Numbered from the stretch's first letter, positions 15,163 through 23,514 are shown. The stretch: 64,000 bases of DNA from Motilibacter peucedani (GCF_003634695.1 NZ_RBWV01000009.1:372001-436000), one strand, 5' to 3'. Notes: generated by a model not told the origin, from the letters alone. A program made the numbers and translations.

Positions 15163-15975
15163 TCAGCCGCCGAAGCGGCGCTGCATCTGCGCGTAGCCCA
15201 GCGCCCCGTCGAGGAAGCCCAGCGTCCCCGTGGCGAGCAGCTCGCGGCCCGCGCGCTCGAGCCCTGAGTACGCGGCCCGCGCCAGGCCGCCGCCCAGGCT
15301 GACCCTGCGTACCCCGAGCGAGAGCAGCGTAGCTGCGTCGATCGTGCCGGCCAGCCCGGCGACGACGTTGAGCGGACCAGGGATGGCGTCCACCAGGCGC
15401 CGGATCGTGTCGGCGTCGGCGACGCCCGGCACGAAGACGCAGTCCGCCCCGGCGGCGAGGTAGCGCCGCGCCCGCTCGACCGTGTCGTCGAAGGGGTCGT
15501 GGCGAGCGCCGACGAAGTAGGTGTCGGTGCGGGCGTTCAGCACGAACGAGGCTCGGGGCGCCGCCGCCCGTGCTGCGGCGACGCGGTCCGCGCCGTCGTC
15601 CACGTCGAGCAGCCGGCCCTCCACGACGTCCTCCAGGTTGGCACCGACGGCACCGAGCTCCACGGCGCGCGCGACGGTCCTCCCGACCCCGGCCGGGGAG
15701 TCGGCGTACCCCGCTTCGAGGTCGGCGGTCACCGGCACGCGTACTGCAGCGACGATGCGGCCGACCTCCTCCAGCACGTCGTCCCTGCCGAGCGCTCCCC
15801 CGTCGGGCACCCCGCGGGACCACGCGATGCCCGCGCTGGTCGTCGCGACGGCAGGGAAGCCGACCTGCTCGAGGATGCGCGCGGACCCGGCGTCCCAGGC
15901 GTTCGGGAGCACGAACCCCGCGCCGGAGTGGAGGGCCAGCAGCGCAGCGGCCTTGCGCGTCGAGTCGGTGGTCAT
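15163..15975 (-). CDS. isocitrate lyase/PEP mutase superfamily enzyme
   Basis: 270 residues forming the expected barrel: substrate loop VLPNAWDAGSARI near 19-31, metal-binding Asp in VTADLEAGY, NLEDVVEG, and ARTDTYFVG. The isocitrate lyase cysteine motif KKCGH is absent, so it is not an isocitrate lyase. It belongs to the carboxyphosphonoenolpyruvate phosphonomutase or oxaloacetase-like group commonly annotated as PEP mutase family; the natural substrate is unknown. Monocistronic by context: a separate gene lies 18 bp upstream on the same strand and hairpins lie downstream. Confidence 0.85.
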   Translation of the reverse strand: MTTDSTRKAAALLALHSGAGFVLPNAWDAGSARILEQVGFPAVATTSAGIAWSRGVPDGGALGRDDVLEEVGRIVAAVRVPVTADLEAGYADSPAGVGRTVARAVELGAVGANLEDVVEGRLLDVDDGADRVAAARAAAPRASFVLNARTDTYFVGARHDPFDDTVERARRYLAAGADCVFVPGVADADTIRRLVDAIPGPLNVVAGLAGTIDAATLLSLGVRRVSLGGGLARAAYSGLERAGRELLATGTLGFLDGALGYAQMQRRFGG

Positions 15976-15993
15976 GCGGACCAGCGTCCCGCG

Positions 15994-16638
15994 TCAGCGC
16001 CCTGCTGCCCAGGCGATCCCGCCGAGCACGTGCCCGAGGAACGTCGGGTCCGACCAGACCTCAGCGTGGTGGCCCAGCGCGGTGTACCAGGAGCGGCCGG
16101 CGCCGACCGGGCGGCACCAGGCCTGCGGGTGCCGGCCGGGCATCGTGAACTCGCCCGGCTCGTACGTGCTCTCGTCGACCGTGAGCAGCAGCTGCAGGTC
16201 GTCGCGGAGGGAGCTCACCGCGTACCACTCGTCGTTGAAGCGCCAGGGGTCCGGCAGCCCGGCCGTCGACGGGTGCGACGCGTCCGCCACGCGCACCTCG
16301 GCGTCCTGGCAGCCCTGCGGGTGGCTGAGGAAGCGCGCGCCGACGAGCTCGGCGTAGAAGTCCCACGACGTCTCGGCGGCCGAGGCGCCGTGCACGCCGA
16401 CGAAGCCACCGCCCGCCTCGACGAAGCGCCGGAGCTCGGCGCGACCGGCGTCGTCGAGCACGTCGCCGGTGGCAGAGAGGAAGAGCACGACGTCGTACGC
16501 GTCGAGCGAGTGCAGCGCCGACGGCTCCTCGCTCGCGACGACCTGCAGGCCGTCGGCCTGCTCGAGCGCCCGCACGCCGGCCGGGATCGAGTCGTGCCGG
16601 TAGCCGGTGGTGCGGGAGTAGACGAGCACTCGGGTCAT
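15994..16638 (-). CDS. ThuA-like domain protein
   Basis: 214 residues with the class I glutamine-amidotransferase-like fold of ThuA proteins: N-terminal RVLVYSRTTGYRHDSIPAG, a central LSATGDVL, GGGFVGVHGASAA near 91-103 and HPQGCQDAEVRV. C-terminal WYTALGHHAEVW is typical. The nucleophile Cys of true amidotransferases is replaced in this family. ThuA proteins are linked to sugar (trehalose) or glycan turnover, but catalytic roles remain unproven. The start lies 17 bp from the divergent SUOX-like gene, and the gap is filled by a perfect 15-bp palindrome. Confidence 0.85.
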   Translation of the reverse strand: MTRVLVYSRTTGYRHDSIPAGVRALEQADGLQVVASEEPSALHSLDAYDVVLFLSATGDVLDDAGRAELRRFVEAGGGFVGVHGASAAETSWDFYAELVGARFLSHPQGCQDAEVRVADASHPSTAGLPDPWRFNDEWYAVSSLRDDLQLLLTVDESTYEPGEFTMPGRHPQAWCRPVGAGRSWYTALGHHAEVWSDPTFLGHVLGGIAWAAGR

Positions 16639-16653
16639 GGGAGACAGTCTCCC
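16639..16653. promoter_or_regulatory. perfect palindrome filling the ThuA/SUOX divergent gap
   Basis: GGGAGACAGTCTCCC has 7-bp arms around one base and begins right at the ATG of the minus-strand gene, two bases short of the ATG of the plus-strand gene. Each strand contains a weak xAxxxT -10 hexamer 7 nt before its start (GACAGT rightwards, GAGACT leftwards). The element may be an operator, a symmetrical pair of leaderless promoters, or both. Confidence 0.5.
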
Positions 16654-16655
16654 GC

Positions 16656-17249
16656 ATGGGTTCCTTCTCGCCCGGCTTCACCGGCCGCCGCCGCCAGCCC
16701 GACCTGCCGCCCGGGCAGTACCTCGAGGAGGGCTTCCCGGTGCTCAGCGCCGGTCCGACGCCCCGCATCTCGACCGACGACTGGTCGTTCGTCGTCCGCG
16801 ACGAGGTCGGGCGCGAGACGGCGATCGACTGGGCAGGGCTCATGGCGCTGCCGCAGGAGGACGTCCACGTCGACATCCACTGCGTCACCCGCTGGTCCAA
16901 GCTCGGCACCGACTGGCGCGGCGTGTCCCTCGACGCCGTGCTCGAGCCGGTCGAGACGGCGGCCGACTTCGTGATGGTGCGCTCCTACGGCGGCTACACC
17001 ACCAACCTGCCGCTCGAGGACCTGCTCGACGGCAAGGCGTGGATCGCCTACGAGTTCGAGGGCGAGCCGCTGCACCCCGAGCACGGCGGGCCGGCCCGGC
17101 TGCTCGTGCCGCACCTCTACTTCTGGAAGTCGGCGAAGTGGGTCCACGGGCTCGACCTGCGCCTCGAGGACGCCCCCGGCTTCTGGGAGCAGGCCGGCTA
17201 CCACGACTACGGCGACCCGTGGCGCGAGCAGCGCTACCAGGGCGACTGA
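16656..17249 (+). CDS. SUOX-family molybdopterin oxidoreductase, cytoplasmic single-domain form
   Basis: 197 residues with no signal peptide. The molybdenum-ligand cysteine is in DIHCVTRWSKLGTDWRGVSL near 73-92, followed by RSYGGYTTNLPLEDLL and PARLLVPHLYFWKSAKWV, all hallmarks of sulfite-oxidase/MsrP-type pterin domains. The Mo-dimer domain of eukaryotic sulfite oxidases is absent, and MsrP proteins are normally Tat exported, so this is a cytosolic variant. The following gene, 10 bp downstream, encodes a flavin reductase that could feed it electrons. Substrate unknown; S- or N-oxide reduction is a reasonable guess. Confidence 0.88.
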   Translation: MGSFSPGFTGRRRQPDLPPGQYLEEGFPVLSAGPTPRISTDDWSFVVRDEVGRETAIDWAGLMALPQEDVHVDIHCVTRWSKLGTDWRGVSLDAVLEPVETAADFVMVRSYGGYTTNLPLEDLLDGKAWIAYEFEGEPLHPEHGGPARLLVPHLYFWKSAKWVHGLDLRLEDAPGFWEQAGYHDYGDPWREQRYQGD

Positions 17250-17259
17250 CCCGCTGACG

Positions 17260-17997
17260 GTGGCCTGGAACTGGCACCCCGCGACGCTGGTCGAGAGGGT
17301 GCAGGAGACCAGCACGGCCTTCACGCTGCACCTGGACGTCCCAGAGTGGCCGGGGCACCTGGCGGGGCAGCACCTCGACGTGCGGCTGACCGCACCCGAC
17401 GGCTACACCGCCGCACGCAGCTACTCGATCGCCTCGGCGCCCGACGGCGAGCGCGTGCAGATCACCGTGCAGCGGGTCGACGACGGCGAGGTGTCGCCCT
17501 ACCTCGCCGACGAGCTGCCGGTCGGCGCCTCGGTGGAGGTGTCACGCCCGCGGGGCGGCTGGTTCGTGTGGCGCGGCGACGACCCGGCGCCGCTGCTCCT
17601 GGTCGGCGGCGGGTCGGGCGTGGTGCCGCTGATGGCGGTGCTGCGTACGCGGCTGGCGCTGCCACCGTCCGCGCCGGGCGCGGCCGCACCCGTGCGCCTC
17701 GTCTACTCCGCGCGCACGCCGGCCGACGTGATCTACGCCGACGAGCTCGCGCGCCACGCCGGCGCCCCCGGCGTCGAGGTGCTGCTCACCTACACCCGCG
17801 AGGCGCCCGACGGCGCGCAGGTCGGGCGGCTCGGACCGGCTCGGCACGCCGAGATCGACGTCCCACCGCCGGCGCTGGCATCACGCGCGTACGTTTGTGG
17901 TCCCAACGGCTTCGTCGAAGCGGTCGCCAGCACCCTGGTCGAGCTCGGTCACGACCCGCGGCTCGTGCGCACGGAGCGGTTCGGGCCGACCGGCTGA
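17260..17997 (+). CDS. ferredoxin-NADP reductase-like flavoprotein, no iron-sulfur domain
   Basis: 245 residues. FAD-binding RSYSIAS (RxYS type) near 48-54, NAD(P)-binding VGGGSGVVPLMAVLR near 113-127, and C-terminal YVCGPNGFVEAV near 211-222 for NAD(P) contact. It resembles the reductase part of flavohaemoglobin or phenol hydroxylase reductases but lacks a 2Fe-2S ferredoxin domain. GTG start 10 bp after the SUOX-like gene. The pair is likely a two-protein redox system in which this subunit transfers electrons from NAD(P)H to the molybdoprotein. Confidence 0.87.
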   Translation: MAWNWHPATLVERVQETSTAFTLHLDVPEWPGHLAGQHLDVRLTAPDGYTAARSYSIASAPDGERVQITVQRVDDGEVSPYLADELPVGASVEVSRPRGGWFVWRGDDPAPLLLVGGGSGVVPLMAVLRTRLALPPSAPGAAAPVRLVYSARTPADVIYADELARHAGAPGVEVLLTYTREAPDGAQVGRLGPARHAEIDVPPPALASRAYVCGPNGFVEAVASTLVELGHDPRLVRTERFGPTG

Positions 17998-18063
17998 CCT
18001 GCATGACAGATGTCATGGCGCTGACCCGCGCTTCGGCACGGGCGCAGCGGCCGGCTCCGCCGC

Positions 18064-18069
18064 TACCGT
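18064..18069 (+). promoter_or_regulatory. -10 box (TACCGT) 7 nt before the ATG at 18077
   Basis: TACCGT, seven bases, then ATG with no ribosome site; a leaderless start is likely. Confidence 0.4.
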
Positions 18070-18076
18070 CTCGGCC

Positions 18077-18439
18077 ATGGGCTTCTTCTCGATGTCGACC
18101 ACCGGCTCCACCTCGCGCCACCTGGCGCTGCTCGGCGGCCTGCGCCGCAGCGGGACGTGGGAGGTGCCGCCGCGGCTCCAGGTGTTCGCGGCGGTGGGAG
18201 GCGCGGACCTCGACCTGACGCAGGCGACCCTGCCGCCGGTCACCGAGATCACGAAGATCTCGCTGGTCGGCGGGCTGCGGGTGCGCGTGCCCGCGCACGT
18301 GCGGGTGGAGGTCGAGGGCTTCTCGCTGGTCGGGCCGCGGCCCTCGTCGCCCGTCGGGCCAGCGGCCGGGCCCGACGTGCCGGTCGTGCGCCTGCGCGCC
18401 TACGGTGCCTTCGGGGGTGTGGCCGTCGTCACGTCGTGA
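18077..18439 (+). CDS. LiaF-like C-terminal (cell-wall-active antibiotics response) domain protein
   Basis: 120 residues. Repeated beta pattern FAAVGGADLDLTQA, ITKISLVGGLRVRVP, VEVEGFSLVGPR and LRAYGAFGGVAVV resembles the beta-helical C-terminal domain of LiaF/VraT-like proteins (DUF2154-type), without the membrane segment. Such domains appear as free proteins in actinobacteria; function unknown, possibly envelope stress sensing. Its stop overlaps the start of the PAS-GGDEF gene (GTGA), so the two are translationally coupled. Confidence 0.65.
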   Translation: MGFFSMSTTGSTSRHLALLGGLRRSGTWEVPPRLQVFAAVGGADLDLTQATLPPVTEITKISLVGGLRVRVPAHVRVEVEGFSLVGPRPSSPVGPAAGPDVPVVRLRAYGAFGGVAVVTS

Positions 18440-19314
18440 CGTACGGTCTGCAGGTGGACTCTGGCTTCGACCGCGTCTTCCGCACCCTCGTGGAGACCGC
18501 GCCCATGGCGATCCTGCTGGTCGTCGACGGGCAGATCGCCTACGCGAACTCCACCGCCGAGCAGACGCTGGGGGTGGGCCCGGGCGAGGCCGAGGGCCTG
18601 GCCGCCGAGACCCTCGTGCACCCCGACCACCTCGAGGTCGCCCGGCACCGGGCCCGCGAGCTGCTCGCCGGCCGCCCGCTCGCCGGGTCGGCCGAGATCG
18701 CGGTGGTGCGGCCCGACGGCCAGGTCGTGCGCGTCGAAGAGGTGTCCTCGACCGTCGAGGTCGGCGGGCGGCGGGGCATCTACGTCATGGCGTGCGACGT
18801 CACCGAGCGGGCGCGCCGAGAGGCGCACTTCGCCCACCTCGCGACTCACGACGGGCTGACCGGGCTGCCCAACCGGCTGCTGCTGCAGGACCGCCTGGAG
18901 CAGGCGCTGGCCCGCGTCGGGCGCGGGGTCGCCGCCGTCCTGCTGCTCTTCGTCGACCTCGACGGCTTCAAGGGGGTCAACGACCAGCTCGGCCACGCGG
19001 CGGGCGACGCGGTGCTCGTCCAGGTCGGCGAGCGGCTGCGCGGGGCGGTCCGGACGATGGACACCGTCGCGCGGCTCTCGGGCGACGAGTTCGTCGTGGT
19101 CGCCGAGCTCGAGCTGCTCGAGCTGGCCGACAGCGTGCGAGAGCGGCTCGACACCGCGCTCGCCCCGGCCTACGAGATCGACGGAGCGCGGGTCGAGGTC
19201 GGCGCGAGCATCGGGCAGCTCGTGCTCGACACCCCGCGGTCGGCCCAGGAGGCCCTGGTCGAGGCCGACCGCAGGATGTACGCGGCGAAGCCGTCGCGCA
19301 CGCTCAGGCCGTGA
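18436..19314 (+). CDS. PAS-GGDEF protein, probable diguanylate cyclase
   Basis: 292 residues from a GTG overlapping the previous stop. PAS domain at about 10-125 (ETAPMAILLVVDGQIAYANS through DVTERARREAHF), then a GGDEF domain at about 130-290: ATHDGLTGLPNRLLL, VDLDGFKGVNDQLGHAAGD and active-site loop ARLSGDEFVVV. The first Gly of GGDEF is Ser, a substitution found in active cyclases. No EAL domain. No RxxD inhibitory site precedes the loop (residues there read AVRTMDTVARL). It would make c-di-GMP in response to a PAS input. Soluble; no membrane anchor. Confidence 0.9.
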   Translation: MTYGLQVDSGFDRVFRTLVETAPMAILLVVDGQIAYANSTAEQTLGVGPGEAEGLAAETLVHPDHLEVARHRARELLAGRPLAGSAEIAVVRPDGQVVRVEEVSSTVEVGGRRGIYVMACDVTERARREAHFAHLATHDGLTGLPNRLLLQDRLEQALARVGRGVAAVLLLFVDLDGFKGVNDQLGHAAGDAVLVQVGERLRGAVRTMDTVARLSGDEFVVVAELELLELADSVRERLDTALAPAYEIDGARVEVGASIGQLVLDTPRSAQEALVEADRRMYAAKPSRTLRP

Positions 19315-19585
19315 CCTCGACGCCCTTCCAGAAGGCCACCCGGTCGCGGATCAGCGCGGCGGCGTCCTTCGGCTCCGGGTAGTACCACGCGGCGTCCCGG
19401 TTCTCGGCACCGTCGACGACGAGGCTGTAGTAGCTCGCCGTGCCCTTCCACGGGCACACCGAGTGCGTGTCGCTGTCCTTGAGCACCTCGGGTCGCACGG
19501 ACTCGCGCGGGAAGTAGTGGTTGCCCTCGACCACGACCGTGTCGTCCGACTCTGCCACGACCGCACCGTTCCACGTCGCCTTCAT
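19304..19585 (-). CDS. DUF427 domain protein
   Basis: 93 residues from an ATG preceded by AAGGAGC. Matches DUF427: MKATWNGAVVAESDDTVVVE, NHYFPRESV, CPWKGTASYYSLVVDG and AAWYYPEPKDAA. Structure predicted as a small beta-tent; function unknown. Its stop overlaps the convergent GGDEF gene by 11 bp. A second, longer DUF427 protein is at 33979-34476. Confidence 0.88.
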   Translation of the reverse strand: MKATWNGAVVAESDDTVVVEGNHYFPRESVRPEVLKDSDTHSVCPWKGTASYYSLVVDGAENRDAAWYYPEPKDAAALIRDRVAFWKGVEVTA

Positions 19586-19740
19586 GCGTTGCTCCTTCGT
19601 CTCGTCCTGCATCGACCGCTCTAGCGCTCGCCCTAGACGGGCCCAGACGCCTTCATACCGTCCGAGAGACGCGGCCGCCATCGGGGATGAACCCGCGAGA
19701 GCGGCCGCTGTCTCCTCTGGGACAACAGAAGGAGGACGCC

Positions 19741-20856
19741 ATGCGTTCCGCACCTCGCAGCGTCGTCGCCCTCATCGCCGTCGTGCTCGCCCTCGTCGCG
19801 GGCCTGCTCGTCCCCGGCCCGGCCGACGCGCTCGGGCCGGCGACGGGCACCGAGACACAGCTCGTGGCCCTCACCGTCACACCGTCGCGCACGTCCCTGG
19901 TCGGCGCACAGCTCGCCACGGTGACCGTGACCGCTCACCTGGTCGATCCCGACCCCGGGGGCGTGAAGACCGGCACCGCGACCGTCGGCGCTGACATGGG
20001 AGCGACCTGCCCGTGCGTCGCCCTCGGTGAGACGACCGCCGCGCCGCAGTTCTCCCCGTTGCGCGTCGTCAGCCTGCGGCTCTCCTCGGGCACCGCCAAC
20101 GACGGCGTCTGGCAGGGCACGACCTTCCTCGGCGCGGGCAACGCGGGCCGGTGGACCGCGAACCGCATCATCGCCGGCGACCTGCGCACGTGGGGCCTCA
20201 TGTGGAGCGACTGGGTCGACCTCGACCGCATGGTCCCCGCAGAGCCTCAGTTCGTCCTCCAGGGTCGCGACTGGCCGGTGCTGAGCATCCGGCTGCCCAC
20301 GCGTACGGTCCCGGTCGGCACCTCCTACGTCGTCAGCGGCGCAGCGTCCTCGAGCGCGACCCACCGGCCCGTGCCGCGCCTCCGGCTCGCGCTCAAGCGC
20401 GGCGACTGCGGCAGCAGCGACATGGGCGGCGGCACGTTCGTCCGGTGGGTCCGGACCGACGCGCACGGACGGTGGTCCGCGTCCGTGCGCGACGCCGACT
20501 ACGGGTGGTGCGTGCGCTTCGGCGAGTCGCCCGGCGCCGTCAACGCCGCGAGCTACGCGCAGGCGACGGGCGTCGTGGTGCGGGCCCGGGTCACCACCAG
20601 CCGCACCCGCGTGACCACCCGCTTGGGGAAGGCCTTCCGCCTGACCGGCACCTACGCGCCGGTGAACGACGGCGTGCAGGTGGACGAGCGGGTCGGCCGC
20701 TCGTGGAAGTTCGCGGCCGACCGCATCGACACGCGGGCCGGGCGCTACACCGCGACCGTCACCCCGCACCGGCGAGGCCGGCTCGTCTACCGGGTCCGCG
20801 CCGGGGGCAACGTCTCCGTCGCGGCCGCCGTGACGATCCAGGTGGAGGTGGTCTGA
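19741..20856 (+). CDS. secreted beta-rich protein, unknown function
   Basis: 371 residues starting with a signal peptide (MRSAPRSVVALIAVVLALVA, cleavage near ADALG). The ATG at 19741 has GGAGG upstream. The mature protein looks beta-rich with Ig-like or Big-like repeats: VALTVTPSRTSLVGAQLATVTVTAHLVDP, then RTVPVGTSYVVSGAASS and TRLGKAFRLTGTYAPVNDGV. Cysteines in PCPCVAL and RGDCGSS. A similar layout is seen in actinobacterial secreted proteins with no known role. The next gene begins 2 bp after the stop, so the two are almost certainly cotranscribed and exported together. Confidence 0.7.
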   Translation: MRSAPRSVVALIAVVLALVAGLLVPGPADALGPATGTETQLVALTVTPSRTSLVGAQLATVTVTAHLVDPDPGGVKTGTATVGADMGATCPCVALGETTAAPQFSPLRVVSLRLSSGTANDGVWQGTTFLGAGNAGRWTANRIIAGDLRTWGLMWSDWVDLDRMVPAEPQFVLQGRDWPVLSIRLPTRTVPVGTSYVVSGAASSSATHRPVPRLRLALKRGDCGSSDMGGGTFVRWVRTDAHGRWSASVRDADYGWCVRFGESPGAVNAASYAQATGVVVRARVTTSRTRVTTRLGKAFRLTGTYAPVNDGVQVDERVGRSWKFAADRIDTRAGRYTATVTPHRRGRLVYRVRAGGNVSVAAAVTIQVEVV

Positions 20857-20857
20857 C

Positions 20858-22699
20858 GTGCGCCGCACGATCGTTCCGGTCCTGTCGGCAGCCCTGCTGG
20901 GGCTGACAGCCCCGCCTGCCTCGGCCGACACGGGCGGGACGCCGACCGCGACCCCCGCTCCGGAGGCGGTCTACGTGGTCGCGCGCTCGTGGCCGGGCTA
21001 CTACGACACCAACGTGCAGGAGGTGTGGGCGGTCTCGCCCGACGGCGCCCGCCGGGAGCTGGTCGGTGCGGTGCGCGGCACCGTCGCCGCGGTCGGGCCG
21101 ACGGGCGACCGGGTCGCCGCCTGGGACGCGACCGACGACACCACCGCGCGGACACTGTTCGTCAGCGGTCTGGACGGCCGGTCGAGGCGCGCCGTCGCAC
21201 GCTTCGGGGCGGACTCCTTCGGCGGCGAGGTCTCGTGGTCGGCCGACGGGACCACCCTGCTCGTCAGCGAGGGCGACAAGCTGTGGCTCGCCCACGTCGA
21301 CGGCGAGCCGCCGGTCGAGGTCGCGCACTCGGAGGGCCTGTCGGGCGCGGCGTTCGACCCGCACGACAGCGGCGCCTACGTCGCCAGCACCGGCAGGCAG
21401 GTCGTGCACGCCCGCCTCGGTGAGGTGCCCGTGCCGGTGCCCGGCACCGAGTCCGAGGGGTCCACCGCGGCGCGACTCTCGCCCGACGGCTCGCGACTCG
21501 CGTTCTCGCGGTTCCGCTGGACCGACGCGACGCACAAGACGGCGGTCAACGACGTCGTCGTGCAGGCCCTCGACGGCTCGCAGCAGACCGTGCTCTCCTC
21601 CACCGAGCTGCCTGCCGGCACCACGTGGTCCGCTGACGGCACGTCGCTCTACGGCCTGCGGGGCGTCAACCCTCCGGGGCAGAGCTTCGGCCCTGCGGAC
21701 GTGTTCCGCTCGCCGCTCGACGGCTCGGTCGCGGTCGACGTGACGGAGACCCCCGACCTCGACGAGGTGGCGCTCATGGGGGTCGGGACGAGGTCGGCCT
21801 GGGCGGCAGCGCCGACGGTCAACAGCATCGAGCTCGCCGCGAGCGCACTGACGCTGTCCTTCACGCCTGCGACCGGGACCACCGTGCGCGTCTACACCTC
21901 GCCGAGCCTGGTGCCCGCCGCACCGGGGACCCTGGTGGCCGACGCCGCCACGAGCCCGCTGGCCGTCCCGGTCGAGCCCGACGAGGCGGTGACGCTGACC
22001 CTGGTGTCGATCGACGCCTCTGGGACGGAGGTCGGTCGCGCAGTGGCGCACGCCGAGGCCGTCCGGCCGGCCGTCGTGACGCTTCCTCCGACGACGTCCA
22101 CGGCCACGGCGGACCTCGCCTTCCCCGTCTCCTTCTTCCCACCCGACGAGCGGCTCATCACCAGCTACGACGCCGAGTACGCGGTGCGTAGCCCCAGCGG
22201 CGCCCTGTCTGCCTGGACGACCTACCAGCAGACCGGCTCGTTCGCTCCGGCGCGCCCCGGCACGACCTACGTCCTGCGGGCGCGCGTCCACGACCGCTTC
22301 GGCAACGCGGGCGGCTGGGTGGTCGGGCCTGCCGCGTCGGTGCCGTTCGACGACACGGCCGGCCGCTACTCCGCGGGCTGGCGCCTGCAGCACGTCAAGA
22401 GCCGGTTCCTCGGGACGCTGCACACCACCAGCCGCCCCGGCTTCTCAGTGGTCTTCCGTGGCACGGGCAGCCAGCTGCGTCTGGTCGGAGACCGCGGCCC
22501 GACCGCGCTGCGGTTCCGGGTCTACGTCGACGGCAGGGCCGTCGCGGTGGTCGACCCGCGTGCGGCGCGCGCGGCCGTGCGCAAGGTCCTCTGGTCGACG
22601 CACGGTCTGCGGCGGGGGCGCCACGTCGTGAAGGTCGTCGCGTTGAAGACGCCGCACGGTCGTACGTTGGCGCTCGACGGCTTCGTCGCGGCGCCCTAG
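20858..22699 (+). CDS. secreted WD40-like/TolB propeller protein with Fn3-like and C-terminal jelly-roll-like domains
   Basis: 613 residues. Signal peptide at about 1-23 (VLSAALLGLTAPPASA). Residues 35-320 contain PD40/TolB-type blades (VWAVSPDGARRELVG, VSWSADGTTLLVSEGDKLW, ARLSPDGSRLAFSRF, TWSADGTSLYGLRG). An Fn3-like segment around 410-500 includes AYD-like core YDAEYAVRSPSG and GTTYVLRARVHDRFGNAGGW. The last 110 residues (GFSVVFRGTGSQLRLVGDRG to RGRHVVKVVAL) resemble a carbohydrate-binding or adhesin-like sandwich. No catalytic motif recognised. GTG start 2 bp after the previous secreted protein; a functional pair is likely. Confidence 0.75.
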   Translation: MRRTIVPVLSAALLGLTAPPASADTGGTPTATPAPEAVYVVARSWPGYYDTNVQEVWAVSPDGARRELVGAVRGTVAAVGPTGDRVAAWDATDDTTARTLFVSGLDGRSRRAVARFGADSFGGEVSWSADGTTLLVSEGDKLWLAHVDGEPPVEVAHSEGLSGAAFDPHDSGAYVASTGRQVVHARLGEVPVPVPGTESEGSTAARLSPDGSRLAFSRFRWTDATHKTAVNDVVVQALDGSQQTVLSSTELPAGTTWSADGTSLYGLRGVNPPGQSFGPADVFRSPLDGSVAVDVTETPDLDEVALMGVGTRSAWAAAPTVNSIELAASALTLSFTPATGTTVRVYTSPSLVPAAPGTLVADAATSPLAVPVEPDEAVTLTLVSIDASGTEVGRAVAHAEAVRPAVVTLPPTTSTATADLAFPVSFFPPDERLITSYDAEYAVRSPSGALSAWTTYQQTGSFAPARPGTTYVLRARVHDRFGNAGGWVVGPAASVPFDDTAGRYSAGWRLQHVKSRFLGTLHTTSRPGFSVVFRGTGSQLRLVGDRGPTALRFRVYVDGRAVAVVDPRAARAAVRKVLWSTHGLRRGRHVVKVVALKTPHGRTLALDGFVAAP

Positions 22700-23514
22700 G
22701 TGCCGGTGCGCTCCGCGGCGTGACGCTCGGCGACGACGCCCTCGAGGAGGACGGCCACTCCGTCGTCGTCGTTGCTCGCCGTGACGAGCTCGACGGCGGC
22801 CAGCACGTCGGGGTGGGCGTTGGCGACGGCGTAGGCGGTGCCGGCCCACGCCAGCATCGGCAGGTCGTTGGGCATGTCACCGACGGCGACGACCTGCTCC
22901 GGCCCGAGGCCGCGCTCCTCGCAGAAGCGCGCCAGGGTGCTGGCCTTGGTGACGCCGGCTGCCGAGATCTCGAGCAGCGCGTGCGGGCCGCGCGTGGAGT
23001 GCGTCGCGGTCACGGTGTCGCCGAGCACCTCGCGGGCAGCTTCGAGCAGCTCGTCGGAGTCGTGGTCGCTCGAGCGCACGAGCAGCTTCGCCACCGGCGA
23101 GTCGACCAGCTCGGCGATGGCGGCGACGCGCACGTCGGGCATGTCGGCGTCGGAGACGTAGTCGGCCTCGCGGCCGAAGCTGGTCGCCGTCTCGACGGCG
23201 AAGCGGACGCCGGGGAACGCGGCGCGCAGGTCCTCGGCCGCCTGGCGCGCGACCTCGACCGAGATGGGGAACGACTCGACGACCTGCTCGGTGTGCAGGT
23301 CGTAGACGAGGGCGCCGTTGGTGCAGATCGCCAGGCCGGAGCCGCCGGTCGCCCGGGCCACGTCGCCGAGCCAGCGCGGTGGGCGGCCGGTCACGAAGAC
23401 GACCGTGACCCCCGCCTGCTCCGCAGCCCGGATGGCCTCGACCGAGCGCTGCGAGATCGAGCCGTCGGAGCGTACGAGCGTGCCGTCGAGGTCGGAGGCG
23501 AGCAGCTCGATCAC
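22696..23514 (-). CDS. Cof-type HAD hydrolase (downstream copy)
   Basis: 272 residues. Motif I ASDLDGTLVRSDG near 6-18, motif II VFVTGRPP, Lys of motif III in KASTLARFCEERG, motif IV VVAVGDMPNDLPMLAWAG. Cap domain of the C2B type, as in Cof/YidA sugar-phosphate phosphatases. GTG at 23514 overlaps the stop of the upstream HAD gene. The substrate is probably a phosphorylated sugar or nucleotide; not determinable. Its 3' end overlaps the convergent secreted-protein gene by 4 bp. Confidence 0.9.
   Translation of the reverse strand: MIELLASDLDGTLVRSDGSISQRSVEAIRAAEQAGVTVVFVTGRPPRWLGDVARATGGSGLAICTNGALVYDLHTEQVVESFPISVEVARQAAEDLRAAFPGVRFAVETATSFGREADYVSDADMPDVRVAAIAELVDSPVAKLLVRSSDHDSDELLEAAREVLGDTVTATHSTRGPHALLEISAAGVTKASTLARFCEERGLGPEQVVAVGDMPNDLPMLAWAGTAYAVANAHPDVLAAVELVTASNDDDGVAVLLEGVVAERHAAERTGT

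Noticed and set aside
15163-15975. True isocitrate lyase
   Set aside because: It is about half the usual length and lacks the KKCGH active-site motif; it fits the PEP-mutase-like branch instead.
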